Shown one piece after another: positions 22,646-31,403 of a DNA stretch of 64,000 nucleotides (positions within the stretch are counted from its first letter, which is position 1; each line of letters begins with the position of its first letter). Source of the DNA: Acidaminococcus fermentans_A (lineage in GTDB: Bacteria; Bacillota; Negativicutes; Acidaminococcales; Acidaminococcaceae); assembly GCF_052216985.1 (NCBI RefSeq), contig NZ_JBQOUY010000001.1, positions 62,001 to 126,000 of the forward strand, read 5' to 3'. The position numbers and the translations under genes are program-made. The notes under the pieces were generated by a model. It saw nothing but the letters and a program-made list of their open reading frames with translations. It made no database searches and was not told the origin of the DNA.

Positions 22646-25084
22646 TTAACGGCGCCGTTCAAATCCTCTCTGGGTGCCGCAGTAACCATATCGGCGTTTG
22701 TCTTTGTTCCGGGTCCAACCAGGAGTATTTGCCAGGATCTGGTTGATCTCCATAGCATCCGCTCTCCGCATGGACCTGGGGTCGCCCCCGAAGCATTCGC
22801 ACCAGATCTCCAGGGCACAGACCTTCTCACGGGGGCACAGGACCTCATTGGGGCCCAGGGTGTAATTGCCCGCCCAAAACATCCTACGGTTGTTAAGGCT
22901 CAGGCCGTCGTAGTTCCCGGGCACATCCTTTTCCACGAAGTCCTGGATCATGCCCTCTTTGACGCTGTCTTCCCGGTGCTGGGCCTGGGCCTGTTTGGCC
23001 AGGCTGTCCAGCTCTGGTGTATCCATATACAGGGGCTCTCCCTGCTTCCACAGCTGCACGGCTTCCGCCCACAGCTGGTCCACCTCTCCCGGGAGCTCCC
23101 GCCATATATCTTTGACCGGCGCCCGGGCCCCCACGTCCACCGGCCAAAAGCGCCGGCTCCCTGTGGGATCCTTTAAAAAATCGTGATTGTTGCAGGTGCC
23201 AAAAAACACACCCTTCCGGGGATACCGCCCTGTATGCCGGCCATACGGCTGTCGGTACACATCGTCGCACCGGCTCAGAAACTGCTTGATCACATCGTCT
23301 TCCGACTTGTTGTAACCAGTCATTTCTCCGATTTCATTGATCCAGATGCCCTGGATCATCTCTGCCGCCTCCTTGCCCTTAAAGCTCTGGAGGGAATCGG
23401 AGTGCCAGTCTTTGCCGATGGTCTTTAAAAACGTCGTCTTGCCGATGCCCTGGGGGCCCACAAAGACCGGGACATAATCATACTTGCATCCGGGGGTCTC
23501 CACCCGGGCCACGGCGGCGGCAAAGCTCTTCCGGGCCACGGCCCGTGTGTACGGGCTGTCCTCGGCCCCCAGGTAGTCCTGCAGTACGGTGGCAACCCGG
23601 GGCTTTCTGTCCCAGGTGAGACCGTCCAGGTAGTCCCGGACCTCGTTAAAGCGGTGCTGCTCGCTGACCAGCATCAGAGCTCCGGTCAGCTTGTCCCGGC
23701 CGGTGATGTGGTAGGCCAGCTCAAAATACCAGGCTACCCCCGCATCATCCGTATCCGTCCACAGCCGCTTGCCGGTCTCCGAGGACCAGGGCAGCTGCCC
23801 CAGGACAAGTCCTCGGGTCGAGAACTCGTCCACAGCGATCTTGCCTTTGAGCCGCGGGTCGTAGTTAAAGATCCGGATGATGTTGTCCATGGTCTTTTTC
23901 GGATGCCCTGTGTTGGGATCCATGGCGATCTTATGGGCCCGCATCCAATCCACATCGGTCTTTTCCGGAGCAGCCTCTGCCCCGCCCTCATCCGGCCCGG
24001 CGCCCATGTCGCTAAAGACATCGGCCACCTCCTGGGCGGACGTCCGGTTGAGCTCCATCAGCACGTCCTGGTCCTCCATGGCCAGGCGTTTCATGGCCTG
24101 GTAAGAGGGCATCTTGTTGACGGGCGTCCCCGGCTGGGCGTTGGCGTCCAGGTTTGCGAACCGGTGCAGGCGCACCAGGTCAAAAGCATTGACCAGTTGG
24201 TCGCAGCAGGGGTCTGTTGCGTGATGGCTGTACAAAAACTTGCCGTCATCGTAGAGCACGGCCCCGGCTACGGTAGAGCCGCCGGTGTATGTCATCCGGT
24301 CCTCGTGGTCTGTGTCTGCATAGGCGTTGGGCAGGTAGCGGGCCAGAGCCCGACGGATGTCGTAGACCCGGCAAAAGGCGCCTACGATGCCCGGCTTTTG
24401 TGTCGGGTCCGCCTGTTTGGAGAGGGCCACCTTGGCCTGGAGCTCCTTGCCCGGCACCGTCGGCCAGGTCTGTACGTCCCGCCAGTCGTCGTACTGGGCC
24501 AGGATGCCTGAGGCACTGGCAAAAGGCAGGTCGTCCGTGGCATAGACGTACTGGCTGTCGCTGGAGCATGACGGCCAAAACATCAGCCGGCTGGCCTCAA
24601 AGGTGGTCGGGTCGCAGTGGTCGATACCGATCACTGATGCCAGACGCCGGGCAATGGGCTCATACTCGTCCGCTGTCACCGTCCGGTCCAGGGGCAGGAT
24701 CACCCGCAGCCGGGGCCGGATGGGTGCATGGCTCCGGGTGGAGTACACCACGTAGGCGATTCCCAGGGAGCCTACCCGCCGGAGGAGGCTGTCCGTCCCG
24801 CCGGCCTCGATTGTATCCATGTCGAGGGTGACCAGGTCACGGCCGGTCACCGCTGACGCCTTCCGCCGGGGGCCGTTGAGCGTGCCTCCCACGAAGCCGC
24901 CCACGTCCTTCAGGGCGCCTTGCTGGCCTTTAGGCATGTGGATGTATGCGTCGTAGGTTTCCTCAGTCCTGAGGGGCGTTTTGAGCTTGTCCACAAAAGC
25001 GGACCACATCATTTCCGTCCCCACCCAGTTGATGGAGTTCTTGGACGGCGCAACGCTGATCCGGATCCTACGGTCATTGATCAT
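22646..25084 (-). CDS. VirE-type primase-helicase (virulence-associated E family)
   Basis: An 812-residue replication protein. Residues about 80-190 resemble an archaeo-eukaryotic primase/RepB-like domain (DLVTLDMDTIEAGG, YVVYSTRSHAPIRPRLRVILPLDR, ASRLMFWPSC). The second half is the VirE ATPase: Walker A FVGPQGIGKTTFLKTIG near residue 543, Walker B region GIWINEIGEM, sensor segment GVFFGTCNNHDFLKDPTGSRRFWPVDVG. These proteins replace a separate primase and helicase in many siphophages and myophages. AAAGGAGG 10 nt before the ATG. Confidence 0.93.
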   Translation of the reverse strand: MINDRRIRISVAPSKNSINWVGTEMMWSAFVDKLKTPLRTEETYDAYIHMPKGQQGALKDVGGFVGGTLNGPRRKASAVTGRDLVTLDMDTIEAGGTDSLLRRVGSLGIAYVVYSTRSHAPIRPRLRVILPLDRTVTADEYEPIARRLASVIGIDHCDPTTFEASRLMFWPSCSSDSQYVYATDDLPFASASGILAQYDDWRDVQTWPTVPGKELQAKVALSKQADPTQKPGIVGAFCRVYDIRRALARYLPNAYADTDHEDRMTYTGGSTVAGAVLYDDGKFLYSHHATDPCCDQLVNAFDLVRLHRFANLDANAQPGTPVNKMPSYQAMKRLAMEDQDVLMELNRTSAQEVADVFSDMGAGPDEGGAEAAPEKTDVDWMRAHKIAMDPNTGHPKKTMDNIIRIFNYDPRLKGKIAVDEFSTRGLVLGQLPWSSETGKRLWTDTDDAGVAWYFELAYHITGRDKLTGALMLVSEQHRFNEVRDYLDGLTWDRKPRVATVLQDYLGAEDSPYTRAVARKSFAAAVARVETPGCKYDYVPVFVGPQGIGKTTFLKTIGKDWHSDSLQSFKGKEAAEMIQGIWINEIGEMTGYNKSEDDVIKQFLSRCDDVYRQPYGRHTGRYPRKGVFFGTCNNHDFLKDPTGSRRFWPVDVGARAPVKDIWRELPGEVDQLWAEAVQLWKQGEPLYMDTPELDSLAKQAQAQHREDSVKEGMIQDFVEKDVPGNYDGLSLNNRRMFWAGNYTLGPNEVLCPREKVCALEIWCECFGGDPRSMRRADAMEINQILANTPGWTRNKDKRRYGYCGTQRGFERRR

Positions 25085-25121
25085 GCCTGGTCACCTCCTT
25101 TCTTTCGATTTTTCATAGACG

Positions 25122-27092
25122 TCAATCCTTTTTATAATACGGGCTCACAAACCCATCCGCGTTGAGCAGCAGGCCCGGGGCCCAGTCGATGGGGGCGCAC
25201 ATGAGGGCCACCACCCGGTCCAGCTCATCGTCATGGAGCTTGGCCTTGGGCACCTCCAGCACCACCTCGTCGTGGATATGCATGAGGGGTCGGTAGCCGT
25301 GCTGCACCAGGCGCCGGATGGCCGTGGCCAGGCAGTCCCGGGCTACTGCCTGGGTGATGTTTTCCACCAACTTACCGGAGTAAGTCCCGTTGTAGATCCA
25401 TCGTGTCCCCACCCAGGTCTTGTACCGGATCTCCTCGCCGCCAAAGCGGTTGGGCCCGGTCATGGGCTGGGGATAGTAGAGCTTCCGCCCGCTGGGGAGC
25501 CGGACCGTCAGGTAGTCATAGCCATACTGCAGGTTGGCTTCTCGGGCAAAACACATCCCGTGTCCGATGTCCTGGGCCTCCGCTTTGGCCATGGCGTCCA
25601 TGGCGGCTTTCTCCACCCGGTACCAGTAGGCCTTGATATTGGGATTAGCCTCCCGCCATTTTTGTACGATGCCCGGCAGCTCGTCCTCCGTGAGGCCCAT
25701 CTTGAGGGCCCCCATGGTGATGAGGGCGTTCGTCCCGCCTCCGTAGCCCAGGGCCAGTTCGGCAATCTTGCCCTTTTGCCGGAGATGGCCGTTGATGCCG
25801 TGCTTGACAACGGGCACTTTAAACATGGCACTGGCGGAGGCGCAGTAGATGTCTCCATTGTCCTTAAAGACCTTTTGGCGCCATTCCTCCCCGGCCAGCC
25901 AGGCCAGCACCCGGGCCTCGATGGCGGAAAAGTCAGCCACCACAAAGACGCTGTCGGGTTTTGCGATAAACGCCGACCGGATCAGCTGGCTCAGGGTGTC
26001 GGACACCTTGCCGTAGAGCAGCCGCAGCTCCTCCAGGCTGCCCCGTTTGACCAGGGCACGGGCCGTATCGATGGCCAGGGGTACGTCGTGGGGCAGGTTT
26101 TGGACCTGCACCAGACGGCCGGACCATCGCCCCGTCCGTCCAGCGCCGTAGTACTGTAGGGTCCCCCGGATCCGCCCGTCCATACAGGTGGCCCGGTCCA
26201 GGGCCTCGTACTTGCTGACGCTGCTCTTGGCCAGGCGGCTCTGGATGTCCAGGACCTCCCGGACATCTCCTGTGGCCGTCTTGAGGGCCTCTTTGACCGT
26301 CTCCTTGGTCAGGTCCGGCAGGTCCGCCCCGTGCTCCTTGAGCCAGGGCAGCAGCTGCGCCCGGCTCCCCGGGTTGGGGAGTCCGGTCAGCGCTTTGGAC
26401 CGGGTCAACAGCTCCTCCCGGTTGGCCTCGTTGATCTTAAGGGCACCGGCCACCAGGGCCCTGTCCACCTGGATGCCCCGGGCGTTGATGTAGTAGTCAG
26501 TCACCCAGTCATCCTGGACCTCCTGAGGGACCGGGAACGGCTGGAGCCGCTTGTAGTCCTCCATCTCGGTCACCACGTCCATGCGGTTGTAGATTTTAAA
26601 CAATTCCCACTTGTCCGGATCGCCGTAGGGCTTGTTTCGGGTCCGCCCGCCGTTGGTGCGGGTGGGCTTGCAGGGTTTGCAAAAATAACTGATCAGGGAC
26701 TTGCCCACGCTCATCTTTTGCTTGTCCTCCGGCAGGCCCAGTACCTTGCCCAGCCGGGCCAGTCCGGCCGGATAGCCCAGGTACATCCCATGGATCATGG
26801 TGCACCGCCACTGGTCCGCCGGTGTGTACATCCCCGCCCGGTTGAGGCAGGTGATCTCAAAGGCGGCGTTGTAGGCGTGCTTGATCACATCCTGGTTGTA
26901 CAGGTCCTTGACGACCTGCTCCGGGATGGTCTCCCCCTGGGCCAGGTCCACCACTTTGACATCGCCGAAATCGTAGCTGTAAGCAAAGAGCAGGATCTCA
27001 AATTCCGGGGTGTCCACGTATTTAAAGACGCCCACGGCCCCGATGTCCTGGTCACTGTACGTCTCGATGTCGATGCTCAGATGATGCTGCAT
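25122..27092 (-). CDS. family A DNA polymerase with 3'-5' exonuclease
   Basis: A 656-residue phage DNA polymerase I. The N-terminus SIDIETYSDQDIGAVGVFKY is exonuclease motif I (DxE), with NAAFEITCLNR as motif II. Polymerase motif A is VVADFSAIEARVLAWLAGEE near residue 385, motif B KIAELALGYGGG, and motif C MHIHDEVVLEVP near residue 600. No 5'-3' exonuclease domain. Ribosome site AAAGGAGG. It is encoded between the DUF2815 gene and the VirE primase, a very common replication cassette in Firmicute phages. Confidence 0.95.
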   Translation of the reverse strand: MQHHLSIDIETYSDQDIGAVGVFKYVDTPEFEILLFAYSYDFGDVKVVDLAQGETIPEQVVKDLYNQDVIKHAYNAAFEITCLNRAGMYTPADQWRCTMIHGMYLGYPAGLARLGKVLGLPEDKQKMSVGKSLISYFCKPCKPTRTNGGRTRNKPYGDPDKWELFKIYNRMDVVTEMEDYKRLQPFPVPQEVQDDWVTDYYINARGIQVDRALVAGALKINEANREELLTRSKALTGLPNPGSRAQLLPWLKEHGADLPDLTKETVKEALKTATGDVREVLDIQSRLAKSSVSKYEALDRATCMDGRIRGTLQYYGAGRTGRWSGRLVQVQNLPHDVPLAIDTARALVKRGSLEELRLLYGKVSDTLSQLIRSAFIAKPDSVFVVADFSAIEARVLAWLAGEEWRQKVFKDNGDIYCASASAMFKVPVVKHGINGHLRQKGKIAELALGYGGGTNALITMGALKMGLTEDELPGIVQKWREANPNIKAYWYRVEKAAMDAMAKAEAQDIGHGMCFAREANLQYGYDYLTVRLPSGRKLYYPQPMTGPNRFGGEEIRYKTWVGTRWIYNGTYSGKLVENITQAVARDCLATAIRRLVQHGYRPLMHIHDEVVLEVPKAKLHDDELDRVVALMCAPIDWAPGLLLNADGFVSPYYKKD

Positions 27093-27116
27093 TGGTCGTC
27101 CCTCCTTTCATCAGAG

Positions 27117-27143
27117 TAAAAAGAGGGCCCTTCCGGGCCCCCT
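27117..27143 (-). terminator. intrinsic terminator between DUF2815 and polymerase genes
   Basis: On the minus strand GGGCCC (27140-27135), loop GGAA and GGGCCC (27130-27125) are followed by TC and five T. Its place inside the early operon suggests partial termination or an antiterminated transcript. Confidence 0.7.
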
Positions 27144-27146
27144 GTG

Positions 27147-27743
27147 TCACATCGGCTGCCCGGTCAGCGGGTTGATCTTTGGCGCAGCTCCCTGGTCGGA
27201 GCCTCCCATAGCGCTAAAGACGCTGGCTGCTGTAGGAGCACCGCCCCCGAAGCTTTCCCCGTCAGCGGTCTTTTGTACGGGCCCCAGCCCAAAGCCGATG
27301 CCCTTTTTGGCCACGTACACATACGGATAGACGTTGATGCAGACGTTGGCATACATCCCGCTGTAGATCTGGGTGGGATCCAGGATCTTATTGAGCTGCC
27401 GGTCCACTACTTCTACCGGCTGGTCGGCCTTGCTGGATGCAGTCATAACCCACATCCCTTTGCACTCCGGACCAAACTCCGTACCGTCTTGCTTGACTCC
27501 GTCCCCGTCATGGATAGGAGTGGGGCAGATAGGAGGGACCTGGCCGCCCCATTTCTTTTCCCGGCCCCAGTCTTTGGCGGCCTCGATGGCGGCATCCAGC
27601 TTGGCTTTGCCCGCCGTATCAGTCTTGGGCAGCAGGATGGTCACAGAGTACTTTTCCTCCTGGCCAGGCTGTGCAGCATAGGGTTTGGTCAGATGCACAT
27701 AGGACAGTCTTACGTTTTCCAGCACTACTTGGGTGTTTCTCAT
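27147..27743 (-). CDS. DUF2815 single-stranded DNA-binding protein
   Basis: A 198-residue protein of the DUF2815 family, a gp2.5-like OB-fold ssDNA-binding protein: TQVVLENVRLSYVHLTKPYAAQPGQEEKYSVTILLPKTD, then PVEVVDRQLNKILDPTQIYSGMYANVCINVYPY and a Gly-rich acidic-poor tail (FSAMGGSDQGAAP). An ATG at 27752 overlaps the upstream stop, but GGAGG is too close to it; the ATG at 27743 has 10-nt spacing and is preferred. It forms a cassette with the DUF2800 nuclease and polymerase. Confidence 0.9.
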   Translation of the reverse strand: MRNTQVVLENVRLSYVHLTKPYAAQPGQEEKYSVTILLPKTDTAGKAKLDAAIEAAKDWGREKKWGGQVPPICPTPIHDGDGVKQDGTEFGPECKGMWVMTASSKADQPVEVVDRQLNKILDPTQIYSGMYANVCINVYPYVYVAKKGIGFGLGPVQKTADGESFGGGAPTAASVFSAMGGSDQGAAPKINPLTGQPM

Positions 27744-27748
27744 GATTT

Positions 27749-28915
27749 TCATTCCTCCATTTTAGTAAACACTTGTTCTGCAGTCGGCTTGTTGGTGATG
27801 GCCGGCCGTTTGTCGGCTTCCGGGACAAGGGTGGGCTTGCCCGGTTTTTTGTCGATGTAGGAGCCTACCAAGGCGGCAAACTCCTTTTTGCCCACCACTT
27901 TTTCGGCTTGGGCCAGGGTCAGGGGCACCCGGTTGTACAGCATGGCCTCCTCCGTCCCATGATCCATCAGGACTTTAAAGGCGGCTTCCTGGTCCGTAAA
28001 GGCCCGGCTGCCTCGCCCCTCTACTGCTTTCCAGCCGGGGACCTCCTTGCCGTCCAGACAGAGGGTCAGGCCAAACTCTTGCATATCCTCGGCCCAGGCC
28101 TTAAGCAGTTTGGCGGCTTTGAGGTACCGCCCCAGGTCCTCGGGGGTCATCAGCCTTGGGTCCGAATGGGCCTTGGCGTCCTTGGCCATGGCGGCAAAGT
28201 ACTCCGCTCGGGCCTTGCACTGCTGTTTTGCCCGGCAGAACCGGCACCAGTCTCCCGGCTCAAAATGCCCCTGCTCCCCTGCCGCCTCCTGGGCTGCCGG
28301 TTTGACCACCTTGTCCGCCCAGTCCAGGAGCTCCTGGTAAGGCATCTCGTCGGTGCTGTAGTTGCCCAGCCGGGGTTGGATGATGGTCATCCGTACCGTC
28401 CGGATTCGCCACAGCATCTTGTAGAGTTCTGCCGCCCCCAGGGCATACAGTCTCATCTGCGGATTGCCATGGGCGTCCACCTCTACTCCCTTGCCGTACT
28501 TAAAGTCCACGATGTGGAGGATGTCGTCCCCCACCACAATGCAGTCGGCTGTCCCGAACCCCCCGGGCACCCAGGCGGAAAAGTCCACCCGCTGCTCACA
28601 GGCCACATGGGGCTTGTGAGGATAGGCCAGGATGATGGCCTTGACCCGGTCCAGGTAGTCGTCGGTGTAGCCGTCCATCTCCTTTTGGTACTCCGGCTCT
28701 TTTTTGAGCTTGTTGAGTCGCCTGGTGTAGGTGGATTTGCCCATGGGCTCCACGGCAAACTTGCGCAGCTTTAACTCGCAGATGGCGTGGGCCAGGGTCC
28801 CCTCTTTGGCGTAGGCGCTGGTAGTGTCCGGGAAGTCCCTCTCCAGCTTGGGTGACCCGGTGCAGTGCATCCACCGGGCTGCCCCAGAGGCAGAGAGGAG
28901 GGCATGGGCTGTCAT
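27749..28915 (-). CDS. DUF2800 PD-(D/E)XK-type nuclease
   Basis: A 388-residue DUF2800 protein, RecB/Cas4-like. HALLSASGAARWMHCTGSPKLE with GTLAHAICELKLR gives the N-terminal helix and acidic site; GTADCIVVGDDILHIVDFKYGKG supplies the D...D-x-K core; WCRFCRAKQQCKARAEYFA is the C-terminal cysteine cluster that may hold an iron-sulfur centre. A role in end processing for phage recombination with the neighbouring ssDNA-binding protein is inferred. Overlaps the upstream gene by 4 nt. Confidence 0.9.
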   Translation of the reverse strand: MTAHALLSASGAARWMHCTGSPKLERDFPDTTSAYAKEGTLAHAICELKLRKFAVEPMGKSTYTRRLNKLKKEPEYQKEMDGYTDDYLDRVKAIILAYPHKPHVACEQRVDFSAWVPGGFGTADCIVVGDDILHIVDFKYGKGVEVDAHGNPQMRLYALGAAELYKMLWRIRTVRMTIIQPRLGNYSTDEMPYQELLDWADKVVKPAAQEAAGEQGHFEPGDWCRFCRAKQQCKARAEYFAAMAKDAKAHSDPRLMTPEDLGRYLKAAKLLKAWAEDMQEFGLTLCLDGKEVPGWKAVEGRGSRAFTDQEAAFKVLMDHGTEEAMLYNRVPLTLAQAEKVVGKKEFAALVGSYIDKKPGKPTLVPEADKRPAITNKPTAEQVFTKMEE

Positions 28916-29382
28916 AAGGCCGCCCCTAGGGCCCGCAGATCAACAGCCACATTGCCGTACTGATCCTCGGGGATGTCGGTAAAGCTCTTGACACCATACT
29001 TGGCCGTCAGTGCGGACAGCTCCTGGAATTTACCCTGATCCATCAGCGGCGCTGCTGCCGTCAGCAGGTCGTTGAGGCTATAGGTCCGTGCCGGAGCCGT
29101 GGGCACTACTGGTGCAGGCTGAGGAGTAGGTGCGGGAGCCGGGGTTTGCTGTACCACCGGAGCCGGAGGGAACAAAGCCCCGGTCTGCTGCACGCTGGCG
29201 GCTTTTGGTGCAGCCTGCTGCGGTTGTGCAGCGAGAGCCGGTGCGGTAGTCGGTTTGGTTGCCGGGGCTTTGACCATCGGAGCTACTGCCCCGTCGATGG
29301 CATCCAGGCTCCGGACGACGGTGTCGACCAGACGGACCATATAGTCGTCACAGGTCAGCTTGATGTTGATGTTTAAATCCAT
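28912..29382 (-). CDS. phage protein with Pro/Ala/Gln-rich linker, unknown
   Basis: A 156-residue protein: a short N-terminal domain (INIKLTCDDYMVRLVDTVVRSLDAI), a 70-residue low-complexity linker rich in Ala, Pro and Gln (TAPALAAQPQQAAPKAASVQ, PAPAPTPQPAPVVPTAP), and a C-terminal domain (TYSLNDLLTAAAPLMDQGKFQELSALTAKYGVKSFTDIPE). This layout is seen in small phage accessory proteins beside DUF2800 genes. AAAGGAG ribosome site. Function unknown. Confidence 0.7.
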   Translation of the reverse strand: MDLNINIKLTCDDYMVRLVDTVVRSLDAIDGAVAPMVKAPATKPTTAPALAAQPQQAAPKAASVQQTGALFPPAPVVQQTPAPAPTPQPAPVVPTAPARTYSLNDLLTAAAPLMDQGKFQELSALTAKYGVKSFTDIPEDQYGNVAVDLRALGAAL

Positions 29383-29403
29383 GGTTTATCTCCTTTCGAT
29401 TTG

Positions 29404-29475
29404 TGGTATAATCACAGTAGGTTTTCGATTTTTTTTTCGGCTGACCTGCTCTTATAAAAGGGCAGGTCATTTTTT
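29404..29475 (+). ncRNA. candidate short plus-strand RNA, antisense to the early operon
   Basis: An extended -10 box TGGTATAAT ends at 29412. About 30 nt later a 12-bp stem (TGACCTGC/GCAGGTCA at its base, 29442-29469) with a 4-nt loop is followed by six T, a textbook rightward terminator. The transcript of about 57 nt would run against the leftward early operon between two genes and into the 3' end of the 29467..29832 gene. No -35 box is obvious. Confidence 0.45.
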
Positions 29476-29832
29476 GTCATCCCGAAGGGCGACCTCTATA
29501 TCCTTTAGGGTCATCTCCCGGCCTTGGTCAAATTCCTCGTCGGACAGCCCCAGGTCCGTCGCCACCGATACCAGCATGGCCCAGAGTGCATGGCTGACAG
29601 TCAGTCGGCTCTCCCCTGCTTGCATTGCCTTGATCCCGGCCATCCCGGCCAGAGCGCTCGCCGCCTCCATACAGTCGTATGCATCGACGGTCTCATCAGC
29701 AGCCAGGACCATATCCCCGTCGTGTGGCTTGGACCAGCCCAGCTGGATGGTGTGCCTGAGCCCCACCATGTGCAGGGCATCAGCGGCCGTCCCGAGGGCC
29801 AGTATCTCCGCTTGATTTGCTTTCCTGATCAT
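29467..29832 (-). CDS. phage protein of unknown function
   Basis: A 121-residue mostly helical protein (EILALGTAADALHMVGLRHTIQLGWSKPHDGDMVLAADETVDAYDCMEAASALAGMAGI...). The order of a helix with a conserved Gly, an aromatic strand, and a long alanine-rich helix is like the two genes just upstream, suggesting a weakly related family. It ends in acidic and basic residues (LKDIEVALRDDKK). Starts as ATGA overlap with its upstream neighbour. Confidence 0.62.
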   Translation of the reverse strand: MIRKANQAEILALGTAADALHMVGLRHTIQLGWSKPHDGDMVLAADETVDAYDCMEAASALAGMAGIKAMQAGESRLTVSHALWAMLVSVATDLGLSDEEFDQGREMTLKDIEVALRDDKK

Positions 29833-30167
29833 TTTTCCTCACCTCCTTTTGCGAGCATCTTTTCCAGTTCGCGGGCCCAGGGGAGCCCTGCGGTCCGCAT
29901 CCCTCTGACGGCTATCGTAAGCAGGGTTTCGGCTAGGGTTTCCCGGTCGGTCTCTGTCTGCGCTTGTGAGGCTGCATGTTTGATCAGCTCGTCCGCACAG
30001 TCCAAAGCAACCCCGGGACGCATCTTAAACGAGACAGCGCCGGTTGGTGCACTATCGTCCTGCTTGGCAGCCAGGACGGCCCACTCATCAAAGCCGGCAT
30101 CACTCAGTCCTTTGATGGCCCGGGATACCGCTCCGACCTCGGCTTTGTTTTTAAACACTCTCAGCAT
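29829..30167 (-). CDS. phage protein, paralogue of the neighbouring 30184..30576 product
   Basis: A 112-residue protein with AIKGLSDAGFDEWAVLAAKQ, an Ala-rich second half and the end KMLAKGGEEK. The GF..WA.(L/I)A(A/R) segment lines up with NALKAAGFAYWAIIARD of the next gene upstream, so the two look like diverged duplicates. No family recognised; no signal peptide or membrane segment. Confidence 0.62.
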   Translation of the reverse strand: MLRVFKNKAEVGAVSRAIKGLSDAGFDEWAVLAAKQDDSAPTGAVSFKMRPGVALDCADELIKHAASQAQTETDRETLAETLLTIAVRGMRTAGLPWARELEKMLAKGGEEK

Positions 30168-30183
30168 TTTTCCTCACCCCCTT

Positions 30184-30576
30184 TCAGTTCATCTTTTCCA
30201 GCTCAGCGGATTGGTCTTTACGATTGACGCGGTCCTCGATCTCTTTGGCCAGGGCGGGGTTGACCTCGGCCAGTGTTGCCTTAATGATTTTTGTCAGGTA
30301 GGCCAGCTGTTCTTTAGGGGCCTCCAGATGGGGCAGGACTTCCGAGAAAATGGTTCTGGCCGCGCAGGCGCTGAACCGTACGTCCATCCGCAGATCGGAG
30401 GCTACGCTCATGATCTTCCGGCTATCTCCGTCCTCCACAACATCCCTCGCTATGATGGCCCAGTAGGCAAATCCTGCTGCCTTTAGGGCATTCTTGGCTT
30501 TATCCAGGGCAGCCTTTTGGCGGGGCGTCGGCTTTTCCTCCCGCAGGAGGTCAAGATAGTTGTCATTCTTGGTCAT
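30184..30576 (-). CDS. phage protein, paralogue of the neighbouring 29829..30167 product
   Basis: A 130-residue helical protein: LLREEKPTPRQKAALDKAKNALKAAGFAYWAIIARDVVEDGDSRK, then a Cys-containing helix (VRFSACAARTIFSEVLPHL) and a charged C-terminus (EIEDRVNRKDQSAELEKMN). AAAGGAG lies before the ATG. Function unknown; see the paralogue downstream. Confidence 0.63.
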   Translation of the reverse strand: MTKNDNYLDLLREEKPTPRQKAALDKAKNALKAAGFAYWAIIARDVVEDGDSRKIMSVASDLRMDVRFSACAARTIFSEVLPHLEAPKEQLAYLTKIIKATLAEVNPALAKEIEDRVNRKDQSAELEKMN

Positions 30577-30835
30577 GCTTCCTTCTCCTTTCCCGGTTGA
30601 GGTACGCCGCCATGGCGTCCGCCTCGCATCGGCAATGGTAGTCCTCTTTGTAGTAGTCCTTTAGGACCTTTGTGATCAGGACCTCCCGGAGCAGTCGGTA
30701 CCGTCCTGTGGCAGGGTCCTTGACCACCTTCCAGGCCTTTTCCGTGATCCGGCAGTCAACTCCTGGCCGTGACAGATCCGTGGTTTGATCTCCAAAAAGA
30801 TCCGCCATAAAAGGCTCTCTCTTTTCCTTGTCCAT
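30563..30835 (-). CDS. small phage protein of unknown function
   Basis: A 90-residue charged protein (MDKEKREPFMADLFGDQTTDLSRPGVDC..., ending YHCRCEADAMAAYLNRERRRKHDQE). The ATG at 30835 has GGAGG 7 nt upstream; a GTG at 30841 is too close to it. Two cysteines near the end (HCRC). It overlaps the next gene by 14 nt. Confidence 0.6.
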   Translation of the reverse strand: MDKEKREPFMADLFGDQTTDLSRPGVDCRITEKAWKVVKDPATGRYRLLREVLITKVLKDYYKEDYHCRCEADAMAAYLNRERRRKHDQE

Positions 30836-30837
30836 GG

Positions 30838-31104
30838 TCACGCCTCCGCTACCAGCTCAGGGCCGGCCTGCTTAAAGATGTCGTAGAGCATGGCCGCCGC
30901 GTTGTCCATGTGGACGTTGACCACGATTTCCGGTTTTGCGCTGTAACGGTTAAACATAATATGGACTGTCTCTGCATGAGGATCGTAGCTCAAAAACACA
31001 TGGACATCAGCAGCGTTCAGGGCCGTTTCCAGATGACCCAGTACCCTGGCTTTTTGTTCGGTATCAATTTTCCGCAGTCGTGCCAGTTCTTTGTCTTTAT
31101 CCAT
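30838..31104 (-). CDS. small phage protein of unknown function
   Basis: An 88-residue protein: charged N-terminal helix (DKDKELARLRKIDTEQKARVLGHLETAL) followed by a compact alpha/beta part (DVHVFLSYDPHAETVHIMFNRYS..EIVVNVHMDNAAAMLYDIFKQ). No recognised domain. Confidence 0.62.
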   Translation of the reverse strand: MDKDKELARLRKIDTEQKARVLGHLETALNAADVHVFLSYDPHAETVHIMFNRYSAKPEIVVNVHMDNAAAMLYDIFKQAGPELVAEA

Positions 31105-31106
31105 TT

Positions 31107-31400
31107 TTAATCACCTCTTTCAGACCCCTCGATAAACTCCAAATACTTGCGTAGTCGGTTATCGATTAGCAGACTCATCCAGCACTCGTGGCATTTATAA
31201 TCATTTCCCCATTTTCCCGGATTGTTCATTGGGCACTCTTTAATGATTTCGATCATTGGCGCGAACTGAAGAGGGCACATTGTGTTGCTCCAGGCGATGA
31301 CCATGTCTAGGTCATCGTCGCTAATGCCTTGGTTTTGCTTAACGTGGAGTGCCTTCCGGATACCGTCAAGCAGGTACTTTCGTCTTTCCCAGTTTTCCAC
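31107..31400 (-). CDS. small phage protein with possible zinc site, unknown
   Basis: A 97-residue protein starting at GTG (31400) with AGAGGTGAGCC before it. Contains CPLQFAPMIEIIKECPMNNPGKWGNDYKCHECWMSLL, where spaced cysteines could bind zinc. Acidic C-terminus. Function unknown. Confidence 0.6.
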   Translation of the reverse strand: MENWERRKYLLDGIRKALHVKQNQGISDDDLDMVIAWSNTMCPLQFAPMIEIIKECPMNNPGKWGNDYKCHECWMSLLIDNRLRKYLEFIEGSERGD

Positions 31401-31403
31401 GGC

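Noticed and set aside
22410..22646. A 78-codon minus-strand frame between VRR-NUC and VirE
   Set aside because: It covers the repeat array, has no good ribosome site and its product has no recognisable features; the DNA looks non-coding and AT-rich.
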